From the NCBI GenBank assembly GCA_045613305.1, contig JAZLAU010000040.1, positions 28,930-92,929 of the forward strand: 64,000 nucleotides of DNA, given 5' to 3'. This DNA comes from SFTJ01 sp045613305 (GTDB lineage Bacteria > Bacteroidota > Bacteroidia > Bacteroidales > Muribaculaceae). The notes beneath the pieces were generated by a model that had not been told where the DNA came from, did no database searches, and worked only from the letters and a program-made list of their open reading frames with translations. Position numbers and translations under genes: made by a program. Below are positions 9,759-18,340 of the stretch, piece after piece (position 1 is the first letter of the stretch; each line of letters starts with the position of its first letter).

Positions 9759-11123
9759 ATGATTAATCTACTGGAAGTTAACGAAACCAACAAGATGATC
9801 GAACAAGAAAATCTCGATGTTCGAACCATCACAATGGGCATCAGCCTTTTAGATTGTGCCGATAGTGACCTTGACACTTGTTGCAACAAAATATATACTA
9901 AAATTACCACCCTTGCTAAGGATTTGGTAAAAACAGGCAACGACATTTCTAATGAGTTTTGCGTGCCAATCGTGAACAAACGCATAAGCATCACCCCCAT
10001 TTCATTAGTTGGTGGTGCGTGCTGCAAAACTCCCGAAGATTATGTAAAAATTGCACACACTCTCGACAAAGCAGCAAAAGCTGTTGGGGTGAACTTTATG
10101 GGAGGATATTCAGCCGTCGTTTCAAAAGGCATGACCGAAAGCGACCAACTACTAATTCGCAGCATACCACAAGCGTTAGCTGAAACTGATTTAATATGCA
10201 GTTCTGTTAATGTTGGCAGCACAAAATGTGGTATCAACATGGATGCCGTGCGCTTATTAGGTGAGATTATTAAGGAAACAGCCGAAAAAACCAAAGAGAA
10301 AGACTCCATAGGATGTGCAAAATTGGTTGTACTATGTAATGCTCCTGACGACAATCCATTTATGGCAGGTGCTTTTCACGGCGTAAGCGAAGCCGATGCA
10401 ATAATCAATGTAGGGGTAAGTGGCCCGGGCGTTGTTAAATATGCTCTTGAAAGCATCCGCGGCGAATCTTTTGAAGTGCTTTGCGAAACAATCAAAAAAA
10501 CCGCATTTAAAATCACCCGTGTCGGCCAATTGGTTGCTCAAGAAGCAAGCCGTCGTCTAAATATTCCATTCGGCATTATCGACTTATCATTAGCGCCAAC
10601 CCCAGCTATTGGAGACAGCGTTGCCGATATTTTGCACGAAATTGGATTAGAATATGCTGGTGCACCAGGAACAACTGCAGCTCTTGCTCTCCTTAACGAC
10701 CAAGTTAAAAAAGGTGGTGTTATGGCTTCTTCTTATGTCGGAGGATTGAGTGGCGCATTTATTCCTGTCAGCGAAGACCAAGGAATGATTAACGCAGTGA
10801 ACGTAGGTGCGTTATCGCTCGAAAAACTCGAAGCTATGACTTGTGTTTGCTCTGTTGGGCTTGACATGATAGCAATACCTGGCGATACCAAGGCATCTAC
10901 AATTTCAGGTATAATAGCCGATGAAAGTGCTATCGGCATGATTAACCAAAAAACCACTGCTGTAAGAATTATTCCTGTAATCGGAAAAGAGGTTGGCGAA
11001 AACGTGGAATTTGGTGGTCTTCTGGGGCATGCTCCTATTATGCCTGTCAACCAATTTGACTGCAGCAATTTCGTTAATAGAAAAGGCAGAATTCCTGCGC
11101 CTATCCATAGTTTTAAAAATTAA
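9759..11123 (+). CDS. PFL family protein (UPF0210 / DUF711)
   Basis: A 454-aa cytoplasmic protein of the UPF0210 family, structurally related to pyruvate-formate-lyase-like folds but of unknown reaction. Family features are the N-terminal VRTITMGISL, the VNFMGGYSA segment with Gly-Gly, SVNVGSTKCGINMDAV, and the C-terminal part rich in Gly/Ala. It follows the ACT protein and ends in a strong terminator, so the pair forms a two-gene unit. The family assignment is firm; no catalytic role can be given. Confidence 0.9.
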   Translation: MINLLEVNETNKMIEQENLDVRTITMGISLLDCADSDLDTCCNKIYTKITTLAKDLVKTGNDISNEFCVPIVNKRISITPISLVGGACCKTPEDYVKIAHTLDKAAKAVGVNFMGGYSAVVSKGMTESDQLLIRSIPQALAETDLICSSVNVGSTKCGINMDAVRLLGEIIKETAEKTKEKDSIGCAKLVVLCNAPDDNPFMAGAFHGVSEADAIINVGVSGPGVVKYALESIRGESFEVLCETIKKTAFKITRVGQLVAQEASRRLNIPFGIIDLSLAPTPAIGDSVADILHEIGLEYAGAPGTTAALALLNDQVKKGGVMASSYVGGLSGAFIPVSEDQGMINAVNVGALSLEKLEAMTCVCSVGLDMIAIPGDTKASTISGIIADESAIGMINQKTTAVRIIPVIGKEVGENVEFGGLLGHAPIMPVNQFDCSNFVNRKGRIPAPIHSFKN

Positions 11124-11146
11124 CAACATCACTTATCATAAATTTC

Positions 11147-11180
11147 AAAGGGCTGTGTTTAATTACACAGCCCTTTTTTT
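11147..11180 (+). terminator. Rho-independent terminator after UPF0210 gene
   Basis: AAAGGGCTGTG and CACAGCCCTTT pair around a short TTTAATTA loop, followed by a run of T. It lies 24 bp past the stop. Confidence 0.9.
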
Positions 11181-11260
11181 GTTTACCACCAATAATCTCA
11201 ATCCACCATCACCATGATAGTTGAAAATTATGCGACATAAGCAAAGCATATGCTTAACTG

Positions 11261-11298
11261 ATAAAAACAAAGGCTGTGCCGCAATTACGGCACAGCCC
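11261..11298 (-). terminator. Rho-independent terminator after PFOR
   Basis: Read on the minus strand, GGGCTGTGCCG pairs with CGGCACAGCC around TAATTG and is followed by TTTGTTTTTAT. It lies 34 bp past the PFOR stop. Its GGCTGTG core resembles the opposing terminator at 11147, so the convergent ends carry similar hairpins. Confidence 0.88.
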
Positions 11299-11331
11299 AA
11301 TGAAAATATACTTTTAAGTGTTTATTTCATT

Positions 11332-14300
11332 TTACTTAACAGCATCTGGATCTTGTCCCCATTGCTGAACAGCAAGACGACGATAATTGTTATAGCGCCA
11401 TTGAGCGTTAGCCTTAGCTGCTTCAAACAATTCTTCTGCTTCTTCAGGATATTGCTTCATTACTGATGCATAACGAACTTCACCCTTCAAGAATGGAATG
11501 AATTCATCCCAATTAGGTTCCTTGCTGTCAAGAGTAAATGGATTCTTTCCTTCAAGTTCCAATTGAGGATTATAACGCCACAAGTGCCAGTAACCACAAG
11601 CTACAGCCTTAGCTTCTTCAGCTTGCGACTTGCCCATACCTGTCTTCAAACCGTGGTTAATACATGGTGCGTATGCAATAATGATTGATGGTCCATCGTA
11701 AGCTTCTGCTTCACGAATTGCCTTAAGAGTTTGAGCATTGTCAGCACCCATAGCAATTTGTGCACAATATACATAGCCATAAGTAGATGCAATTAGACCC
11801 AAGTCCTTCTTGCGGATTCTCTTACCTGATGCAGCAAACTTAGCAATTGCACCAATAGGAGTAGCCTTTGATGCTTGACCACCTGTATTTGAATAAACTT
11901 CAGTGTCGAGAACAAGAAGATTCACATTCTTACCTGATGCAATTACGTGATCAAGACCACCGAAACCAATGTCATAAGATGCACCGTCACCACCAATAAT
12001 CCATTGTGAACGCTTAGCAAGGTAGTGGCTCAATTCCTTAATTTGCTTAAATGAGTCACAAGAACAACCATCAAGCAATGGAATAATTTCATTTGCAAGT
12101 TCGCGGCTCTTTTCTCCATCTTCCTTATATTCAAGCCATTGTTCCAACAATGCCTTAAGTTCAGGAGCTGTGCATTCTGCATCCTTGGCAACCTTAACAG
12201 CTTCAACAAGACGTTCACGCATCTTTTCATTTGCTACAACCATACCAAGGCCAAATTCACAGAAATCTTCAAACAATGAGTTTGCCCATGCTGGACCTTG
12301 ACCCTTTTCGTTTGTTGTATATGGTGTTGATGGTGCCGACGCTGAGTAGATTGAGCTACATCCTGTTGCATTAGCAACCATTTGACGATCGCCAAACAAT
12401 TGTGAAATCAACTTAACATATGGTGTTTCACCACAACCTGAACATGCGCCAGAGAATTCAAACAATGGAGTAGCAAATTGAGAGTTCTTCACATTAGACT
12501 TAACATCAACCAATTTTTGCTTTGATGTCACCTTGCTAACGCAATAATCCCATTTGTCTTGATCAGCAACCACTTCTTCAAGAGGCTTCATTTCCAATGC
12601 CTTAACGCCCTTCATGCCTGGACATACATCAACACAGTTGCCGCAACCCAAACAGTCAAGAGGATCAACAACTTGTGCAAATTGCATTCCTACAAATTGT
12701 TTACCAATAGCATTCAATGTTTCGCCTTCCTTAAATGGAGATGCAGCCATTTCGTCAGCAGTCAACAAGAATGGACGAATTGCAGCGTGAGGACAAACAT
12801 ATGCACACTTGTTACATTGGATACAAGTCTTAGGATCCCATGCTGGAACAAATGCAGAAACACCGCGACGTTCATATTTTGCTGTGCTTTGTGGCATAAT
12901 ACCGTCTTCAATACCTACGAAAGCAGAAACTGGCAACAAGTCACCGTCTTGAGCATTGATAGGTCGTGCAATGTTATTAACGTATGCTGGAGCATCGTCT
13001 GTCGCTGCAGGAGCAACTTCCAAATTCGACCATGCTGGATCAATTTCAAGAGTCTTATATTCACCACCGCGATCAACAGCAGCAAAATTCTTGTTTACAA
13101 CGTCTTCACCCTTCTTTCCGTATGACTTAACAATGAATTTCTTCATTTGCTCAATTGCCAATTCTTCTGGAATAACGCCTGTGATACGGAAGAATGCTGA
13201 TTGAAGAATTGTATTTGTGCGATTACCAAGACCAATTTCTTGAGCAATCTTTGTTGCATTAATATAATATACAGTAATATTATTGTCAGCAAAATACTTC
13301 TTAACCTTGTTTGGCAAGTGCTTAGCCAATTCTTCGCCTTCCCAAATTGTATTCAACAAGAAGCTACCGCCCTTTTGCAAACCACGAGTCACATCATACA
13401 TGTTCAAATATGCTTGTACGTGACATGCAACAAAGTTTGGAGTATTTACAAGATAAGTTGAATGTATTGGGTTATCACCAAAACGCAAGTGAGAGCAAGT
13501 GAAACCGCCCGACTTCTTTGAGTCGTATGCGAAATATGCTTGACAATATTTATTAGTGTTATCACCAATAATCTTAACAGAATTCTTGTTTGCGCCTACA
13601 GTACCGTCTGCACCCAAGCCATAGAATTTTGCTTGGAACACACTGTCACCACCTAAAGCGATTTCTTCTTTCTGAGGAAGAGAAGTGAATGTCACATCAT
13701 CATTGATACCAATTGTGAAGTTATCCTTTGGCTTTGGCAATGCAAGATTTTCAAACACTGAAACGATTTGTGCAGGAGTAGTATCCTTTGATGCAAGACC
13801 ATAACGACCGCCAACGATAATTGGAGCATTTTCTGAACCATAGAATGCATGCTTAACATCAAGATATAGAGGTTCACCTATTGCACCTGGTTCTTTTGTA
13901 CGGTCAAGCACTGCTATACGCTTAGCTGTTGCAGGAATCTTTGACAAGAAATGCTTAACTGAGAATGGACGATACAAGTGAACAGCAACCATACCTACCT
14001 TTTCGCCTTGAGCTGTTAGGTGGTCAATTGTTTCACGAATTGCTTCAGTTGCCGAACCCATCGCAATAACTACACGGTCAGCATCTTCTGCACCATGATA
14101 GTCAAATAGTCCATACTTGCGACCAGTGATTTCAGACACCTTGTTCATGTAATCTTCTACGATTTCAGGAACTGCATCATAATATCTGTTACAAGCTTCA
14201 CGGTGTTGGAAGAACACGTCACCGTTTTCTGCAATACCGCGAGTTGATGGATTTTCTGGATTTAATGCATTCTTACGGAACTTTGCCAATGCTTCTTGAT

Positions 14301-14892
14301 CAACAAGCGGAGCCAAGTCTTCAGTTTCAATTGCTTCAATCTTTTGAATTTCGTGTGAAGTACGGAATCCGTCAAAGAAGTTCATGAATGGAATTCTCGA
14401 CTTAATAGTTGACAAGTGAGCAACAGCCGACAAGTCCATAACTTCTTGTACTGAACCTTCACAAAGCATAGCAAAACCTGTTTGACGGCAAGACATAACG
14501 TCTTGGTGGTCGCCAAAGATGCTCAACGCATGCGATGCAAGTGTACGGGCAGAAACATGGAATACACAAGGAAGCATTTCACCTGCTATCTTGTACATGT
14601 TTGGAATCATAAGCAGCAAACCTTGCGATGCTGTGTAAGTAGTTGTTAGTGCACCTGCTTGCAATGAGCCGTGAACTGCACCTGCAGCTCCACCTTCTGA
14701 TTGCATTTCTTGCACTAACACTGTTTCACCGAACATATTCTTACGTCCAGCCGCTGCCCATTCATCCACGTGTTCTGCCATTGTAGATGATGGCGTGATT
14801 GGGTAGATTGCAGCTACTTCTGTGAACATATAGCTCACGTGTGCAGCAGCCTCGTTACCATCACATGTTAAGAATCTTTTTTCTTTAGCCAT
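11332..14892 (-). CDS. nifJ: Pyruvate:ferredoxin (flavodoxin) oxidoreductase
   Basis: This enzyme oxidises pyruvate to acetyl-CoA and CO2, passing electrons to ferredoxin or flavodoxin; it is a core enzyme of anaerobic fermentation. At 1186 aa it is the full single-chain form. Domain I starts with TCDGNEAAAHVSY and has the YPITPSSTMAEH pyruvate/TPP segment. Two 4Fe-4S motifs lie near residues 687 (CIQCNKCAYVCP) and 746 (CLGCGNCVDVCP). The proximal-cluster segment GACSGCGETPY is near 817, and the TPP-binding GGDGASYDIGFGG near 967. It is flanked by its own terminator, stands alone, and implies an oxygen-sensitive metabolism. Confidence 0.98.
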   Translation of the reverse strand: MAKEKRFLTCDGNEAAAHVSYMFTEVAAIYPITPSSTMAEHVDEWAAAGRKNMFGETVLVQEMQSEGGAAGAVHGSLQAGALTTTYTASQGLLLMIPNMYKIAGEMLPCVFHVSARTLASHALSIFGDHQDVMSCRQTGFAMLCEGSVQEVMDLSAVAHLSTIKSRIPFMNFFDGFRTSHEIQKIEAIETEDLAPLVDQEALAKFRKNALNPENPSTRGIAENGDVFFQHREACNRYYDAVPEIVEDYMNKVSEITGRKYGLFDYHGAEDADRVVIAMGSATEAIRETIDHLTAQGEKVGMVAVHLYRPFSVKHFLSKIPATAKRIAVLDRTKEPGAIGEPLYLDVKHAFYGSENAPIIVGGRYGLASKDTTPAQIVSVFENLALPKPKDNFTIGINDDVTFTSLPQKEEIALGGDSVFQAKFYGLGADGTVGANKNSVKIIGDNTNKYCQAYFAYDSKKSGGFTCSHLRFGDNPIHSTYLVNTPNFVACHVQAYLNMYDVTRGLQKGGSFLLNTIWEGEELAKHLPNKVKKYFADNNITVYYINATKIAQEIGLGNRTNTILQSAFFRITGVIPEELAIEQMKKFIVKSYGKKGEDVVNKNFAAVDRGGEYKTLEIDPAWSNLEVAPAATDDAPAYVNNIARPINAQDGDLLPVSAFVGIEDGIMPQSTAKYERRGVSAFVPAWDPKTCIQCNKCAYVCPHAAIRPFLLTADEMAASPFKEGETLNAIGKQFVGMQFAQVVDPLDCLGCGNCVDVCPGMKGVKALEMKPLEEVVADQDKWDYCVSKVTSKQKLVDVKSNVKNSQFATPLFEFSGACSGCGETPYVKLISQLFGDRQMVANATGCSSIYSASAPSTPYTTNEKGQGPAWANSLFEDFCEFGLGMVVANEKMRERLVEAVKVAKDAECTAPELKALLEQWLEYKEDGEKSRELANEIIPLLDGCSCDSFKQIKELSHYLAKRSQWIIGGDGASYDIGFGGLDHVIASGKNVNLLVLDTEVYSNTGGQASKATPIGAIAKFAASGKRIRKKDLGLIASTYGYVYCAQIAMGADNAQTLKAIREAEAYDGPSIIIAYAPCINHGLKTGMGKSQAEEAKAVACGYWHLWRYNPQLELEGKNPFTLDSKEPNWDEFIPFLKGEVRYASVMKQYPEEAEELFEAAKANAQWRYNNYRRLAVQQWGQDPDAVK

Positions 14893-15230
14893 AATGATTA
14901 TTTATTAATTCGTTTTTTTATTTCTCTCATTCAATGATTTAAAGTCATTAAAAACAACACTTATAACACCTCTTTTTCTTGGTTTTTGCTTCAATGTTAT
15001 TCAAACAAGACTTCGTTTCACTTTATCTTTGCAAATTTACGCATTTCTTTAAAAATTTCAAAAAATATTCTACTACAACAAAGGCAATTTATCCTATTAT
15101 TAACACTTCATCAGCATTCTTTGTTTAGTTGATGGTTAATTATCAAAAAAATATTTGTTGTTAAAGGACAAAAGACTATATTTGCATTAATTTACTAAAG
15201 TGTTTAACGAACTCTTAATTACAACAGATC
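14893..15230. other. 338-bp divergent intergenic region
   Basis: The gap lies between divergently transcribed PFOR and the lipoprotein gene. It is very AT-rich. It holds two plus-strand -7-like elements: TATATTTG at 15177 and TATCTTTG at 15024. I could not find a good TAnnTTTG match on the minus strand for PFOR. No ORF or RNA gene is apparent. Confidence 0.5.
15177..15184 (+). promoter_or_regulatory. -7 promoter element of the coiled-coil lipoprotein
   Basis: TATATTTG matches TAnnTTTG, with TTG about 20 bp upstream (near 15155-15160) as the -33 element. It lies 46 bp before the ATG. Confidence 0.6.
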
Positions 15231-15812
15231 ATGAAAAAGTTTTTATTTTCTCTTGCTGCACTTGCAGCATTAACTCTTTCTTCTTGTGGTGGTAACGCTA
15301 CTGCTGAAGGTGAAGAAGGCGCTGCTATTGACAGCCTTACAGTTCTAATTGAAGACGGTCTAAATGCTGTATCTGACTCTGCTTCTGCCGTTGACATCAT
15401 CGGCAAGGCTAAAGCAACTATTGAAGAACTTACAGCAAAGGGCGACACTGCTGCTGTTAAGGCCTACAAGTGGAAACTAAAGAAGATTTTTGATGACAAC
15501 AAGGCTAAGCTTGAAACTATGAACATTGGCTCTCTAATTAATGAAGTTGCTAATGTTGAAGACCTTGCTAAGACTGTAAAGGACGCTGCTGTTGCCGATG
15601 CCGAAGTTGCTAAGGACGAACTTGTTGACGCAACTAAAGATGCCATTGAAAGCAACGAAAAGGTTCAAGAAGCGAAGGCTGCAGTAGAAGAAACTCAAAA
15701 GAAGGTAGAAGAAGCTAAACAAACAGCTGAAGAAGTTAAGAAATCGGCCGAAGAAATCAAGGCTGCTGCTCAAAACGCTAAAAATGCACTTAGCAACCTA
15801 AAGAAAAACTAA
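15231..15812 (+). CDS. Ala/Lys/Glu-rich helical lipoprotein, unknown function
   Basis: A 193-aa predicted lipoprotein. The signal peptide ends in a lipobox (TLSSC, Cys at residue 19). The mature part is almost free of aromatic residues and rich in Ala, Lys, Glu and Val. From about residue 110 it becomes a run of heptad-like AAVEETQKKVEEAKQTAEE repeats typical of a long amphipathic or coiled-coil helix. No enzymatic domain is visible. It has its own promoter and a strong terminator, so it is a single-gene unit. It could be a structural envelope lipoprotein tethering membrane and cell wall, by analogy only; I do not recognise a named family. Confidence 0.85.
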   Translation: MKKFLFSLAALAALTLSSCGGNATAEGEEGAAIDSLTVLIEDGLNAVSDSASAVDIIGKAKATIEELTAKGDTAAVKAYKWKLKKIFDDNKAKLETMNIGSLINEVANVEDLAKTVKDAAVADAEVAKDELVDATKDAIESNEKVQEAKAAVEETQKKVEEAKQTAEEVKKSAEEIKAAAQNAKNALSNLKKN

Positions 15813-15835
15813 CAAACACAATCTTATAATTTCGT

Positions 15836-15872
15836 CCCGATGTAACCCGCGGTTATATCGGGGCATTTTTTT
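15836..15872 (+). terminator. Rho-independent terminator after lipoprotein
   Basis: CCCGATGTAACC pairs with GGTTATATCGGG around CGC, followed by CATTTTTTT. It lies 23 bp past the stop codon. Confidence 0.9.
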
Positions 15873-15897
15873 ACAACTTCACTACACTCCAATTAAC

Positions 15898-17229
15898 ATG
15901 AAGGAATCAGAAATACTTAGTAACATAAAGAATAAATTGGGTATTGAAAACCTTAATGAGATGCAGAAAGCAATGATTAAACAGGCCAACGAAAATGGCG
16001 ACATAACGCTTCTGTCTCCTACCGGTTCCGGCAAAACCTTAGCATTTCTGATACCTCTTTTTAAGGCGCTAAAAGAGCCTAACAATAGCGTGCAAGCCAT
16101 AATTATCACTCCGTCTCGCGAATTAACTATTCAGATTTATGAAATTGCACGCACCATTACGAATAACCACAAAGTGACATGTTGCTATGGTGGGCACAAT
16201 GTTATCGACGAAAAGCAGTCGTTAGCCGTCACACCCTCTATTATCATCAGCACTCCAGGCCGCCTCGTGGACCATATTAATCGCGCTCACATTGACATTA
16301 CCAACACACGAATCTTAGTACTCGATGAATTCGACAAGTCGCTTGAACTGGGTTTTCAAGACGAAATGAAAAAAATAATAGCGCGCACACCAAATCTGAG
16401 CCGTAAACTTTTAACATCGGCAACGCCAATTCAAGATTACCCCGATTTTGTCAAACTTAAAAACCACACAACAATCGATTTTTTATTTAAAAACAACGAA
16501 ACTCGCTCAAGAATAAAAGTGTGGCGCGCCGAGTCTGATTCTAAAGACAAATTAGACGCATTGCGAAAATTACTATTATCACTTGATGAAAAAAAATCAA
16601 TAGTATTCGCCAACTATCGCGAATCAGTAGAACGCATTTACAAATACCTTAAGGAAAACAACATATCAGCAGGAATATATCACGGCGCTTTGGAACAAAT
16701 CGACCGTGAGAAGGCTGTAGCAATGTTTAACAACAAATCCTACAACATCCTTATAACCACCGACTTGGGTTCACGCGGACTCGATATAGAGGACGTTGGT
16801 TACATAATTCACTATCACTTGCCCATTTCAAACGAAACATATACTCACCGCAATGGACGAACTGCCAGAATATCAAACGACGGCGAAATCTTCGTAATCA
16901 CTGCACCCGAAGAAACCCTGCCTGACTTTATTGAGACCGACGAAACAGTGACTCTGCCCGAAACGACAGTGAAAAATGCCATCATCGCATCTCATCAAAC
17001 GCTATATTTTATGGCAGGCAAAAAAGAAAAAATTTCCAAGGGCGACATAGTGGGATTTATTGTTAACAATAGCGACCTAACAGCGCAGGAAATAGGCAAA
17101 ATTGATGTTAAAGACCACTACTCTCTCGTTGCCATACCCACCCAAAAAGCAAAACAGGTACTTAACAAAATAAGCACCTGTAAGATTAAAAACAAAAAGG
17201 TAAAAATCAGTTTTGCAAAAATCGTATAA
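15898..17229 (+). CDS. DEAD-box RNA helicase with DbpA-type RNA-binding C-terminus
   Basis: An ATP-dependent RNA helicase, probably acting on rRNA during ribosome assembly. At 443 aa its motifs run in order: Q-motif region near LNEMQKAM, Walker A SPTGSGKT (40-47), motif II DEFD near residue 143 instead of DEAD, motif III SAT in LTSATPI, and motif VI HRNGRTAR near 317. The last 70 residues (KGDIVGFIVNNSDLTAQEIG onward) look like the DbpA RRM-like domain that recognises 23S rRNA hairpin 92. It is convergent with the thioredoxin gene, only 7 bp apart. The helicase call is firm; DbpA orthology is an inference from the C-terminal domain. Confidence 0.93.
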   Translation: MKESEILSNIKNKLGIENLNEMQKAMIKQANENGDITLLSPTGSGKTLAFLIPLFKALKEPNNSVQAIIITPSRELTIQIYEIARTITNNHKVTCCYGGHNVIDEKQSLAVTPSIIISTPGRLVDHINRAHIDITNTRILVLDEFDKSLELGFQDEMKKIIARTPNLSRKLLTSATPIQDYPDFVKLKNHTTIDFLFKNNETRSRIKVWRAESDSKDKLDALRKLLLSLDEKKSIVFANYRESVERIYKYLKENNISAGIYHGALEQIDREKAVAMFNNKSYNILITTDLGSRGLDIEDVGYIIHYHLPISNETYTHRNGRTARISNDGEIFVITAPEETLPDFIETDETVTLPETTVKNAIIASHQTLYFMAGKKEKISKGDIVGFIVNNSDLTAQEIGKIDVKDHYSLVAIPTQKAKQVLNKISTCKIKNKKVKISFAKIV

Positions 17230-17236
17230 ACGCTTG

Positions 17237-17671
17237 TTACTTAGCCAGCAACGCTTGCAACTTCGCGTCCAATTCTTCTTCTGAAAGCAAACCAACATTC
17301 ACCTCCTTATTGCCTTCTTTGTCAATAAACACCAATGTTGGCACAGCTTGTACATCATTTTCAGCTGCCATTTCAGGTTCTTGGTCAACATCGACTCTTG
17401 TAAACTTTATTTTTCCTTCGTACTTCTTTTCAAGTTTTTCAAAAATTGGGACCAACTTTTGGCAAGGGCCACACCAAGTTGCGTAAAAGTCAACTACTTC
17501 AGGCAATCCTTCCGCAGTCGCATCAGCCTTCACAACTGGCTGTTCTACCACCTCTTGACTTACAGAATCAGCCACAGACGCAGATTCATTAGCGTTATTT
17601 GCACCATTGTTTGCGCAAGAAACTAATGCCATGAGCGCAAATCCTCCCAAAAAACTAATAATTTTTTTCAT
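17237..17671 (-). CDS. Thioredoxin-domain lipoprotein
   Basis: A 144-aa secreted thiol-disulfide protein. The signal peptide has a lipobox (LVSC, Cys19), a Ser/Asn/Ala-rich linker runs to about residue 50, and a thioredoxin fold follows with active site WCGPC (66-70), the VDQEP turn and cis-Pro in AVPTLVF. The lipid anchor places it in the periplasm or outer membrane, where it probably reduces or isomerises exported protein disulfides. It is the last gene of the minus-strand operon starting at 19633, 5 bp after the receiver-domain gene. Confidence 0.93.
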   Translation of the reverse strand: MKKIISFLGGFALMALVSCANNGANNANESASVADSVSQEVVEQPVVKADATAEGLPEVVDFYATWCGPCQKLVPIFEKLEKKYEGKIKFTRVDVDQEPEMAAENDVQAVPTLVFIDKEGNKEVNVGLLSEEELDAKLQALLAK

Positions 17672-17676
17672 ATCAC

Positions 17677-18309
17677 TTATTTTCTTTTATATGTTTCTAC
17701 CACTTCACATAGTCTGGCCCTAATGATTGGTTTTGGGACAAACTCATTACAGCCACAAGCCAAAGCCATATTTTTATCAAAATCGAGCACATTGGCAGTA
17801 ACTGCAATAATTGGAATTTTTGTATCAAATGTTCTGATTTCACGTGTAGCATCCAAGCCTCCCATTATTGGCATCTTAACATCCATGAAAATCATGTCAT
17901 AATCTTTGGTCTTAGCCATCTCAACAGCCACCTTACCATTAACAGCATTTTCTGTCACGGCAATATTGCGCAACATAACCTCAACCAACTTATAATTACT
18001 AATGTTATCTTCTGCCACTAATATATACACCAAGCCACCCGTGTCAGGGCGCTCACGATTTAGCTCGAGCAAATTATCTTCTTCACCCACAGCATCGCTT
18101 TCATCATCATCCACGTTGCGGCTTTCCTCTATTGCCACATCATTTTTCTCAACATCAGAACCACTTTTGTTCAAAACCTTGTCTTGACTCAAGTCTGAGC
18201 TTTCTTCATTTCGGTTTACACTTTTAGCAGGTTTTCTTTTTTGAAACAGCACATAAAGCACCACCACAAAAACTAACCCAGCAACAATCATAATAATGTC
18301 ATAAATCAT
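17677..18309 (-). CDS. Membrane-anchored response-regulator receiver domain protein
   Basis: A 210-aa protein with an N-terminal membrane helix (about residues 4-22), a charged Ser/Asp/Glu-rich linker of about 65 residues, and a C-terminal REC domain with no output domain. REC hallmarks are the acidic pair in VAEDN (100-101), the phospho-acceptor Asp143 in FMDVKMP, Thr in AVTAN and Lys193 in PKP. The sequence resembles the receiver module of hybrid histidine kinases. I chose the ATG at 18309 over a TTG three codons earlier. There is no kinase nearby. Genes before it encode t6A synthesis and a B3/4 protein, which gives no clear signal of role. Confidence 0.88.
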   Translation of the reverse strand: MIYDIIMIVAGLVFVVVLYVLFQKRKPAKSVNRNEESSDLSQDKVLNKSGSDVEKNDVAIEESRNVDDDESDAVGEEDNLLELNRERPDTGGLVYILVAEDNISNYKLVEVMLRNIAVTENAVNGKVAVEMAKTKDYDMIFMDVKMPIMGGLDATREIRTFDTKIPIIAVTANVLDFDKNMALACGCNEFVPKPIIRARLCEVVETYKRK

Positions 18310-18340
18310 ATACTTCAATTTCTTTTAATATAAATTCATT

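Noticed and set aside
12559..13461. Plus-strand ORFs (up to 188 aa) inside PFOR
   Set aside because: They are antisense shadows of a strongly conserved gene, with no promoter, no domain and codon use that mirrors the PFOR frame.
15024..15031. Second plus-strand TATCTTTG upstream of the coiled-coil lipoprotein as start of a small RNA
   Set aside because: No terminator or structured segment follows before the lipoprotein promoter; it may be chance or an extra promoter.
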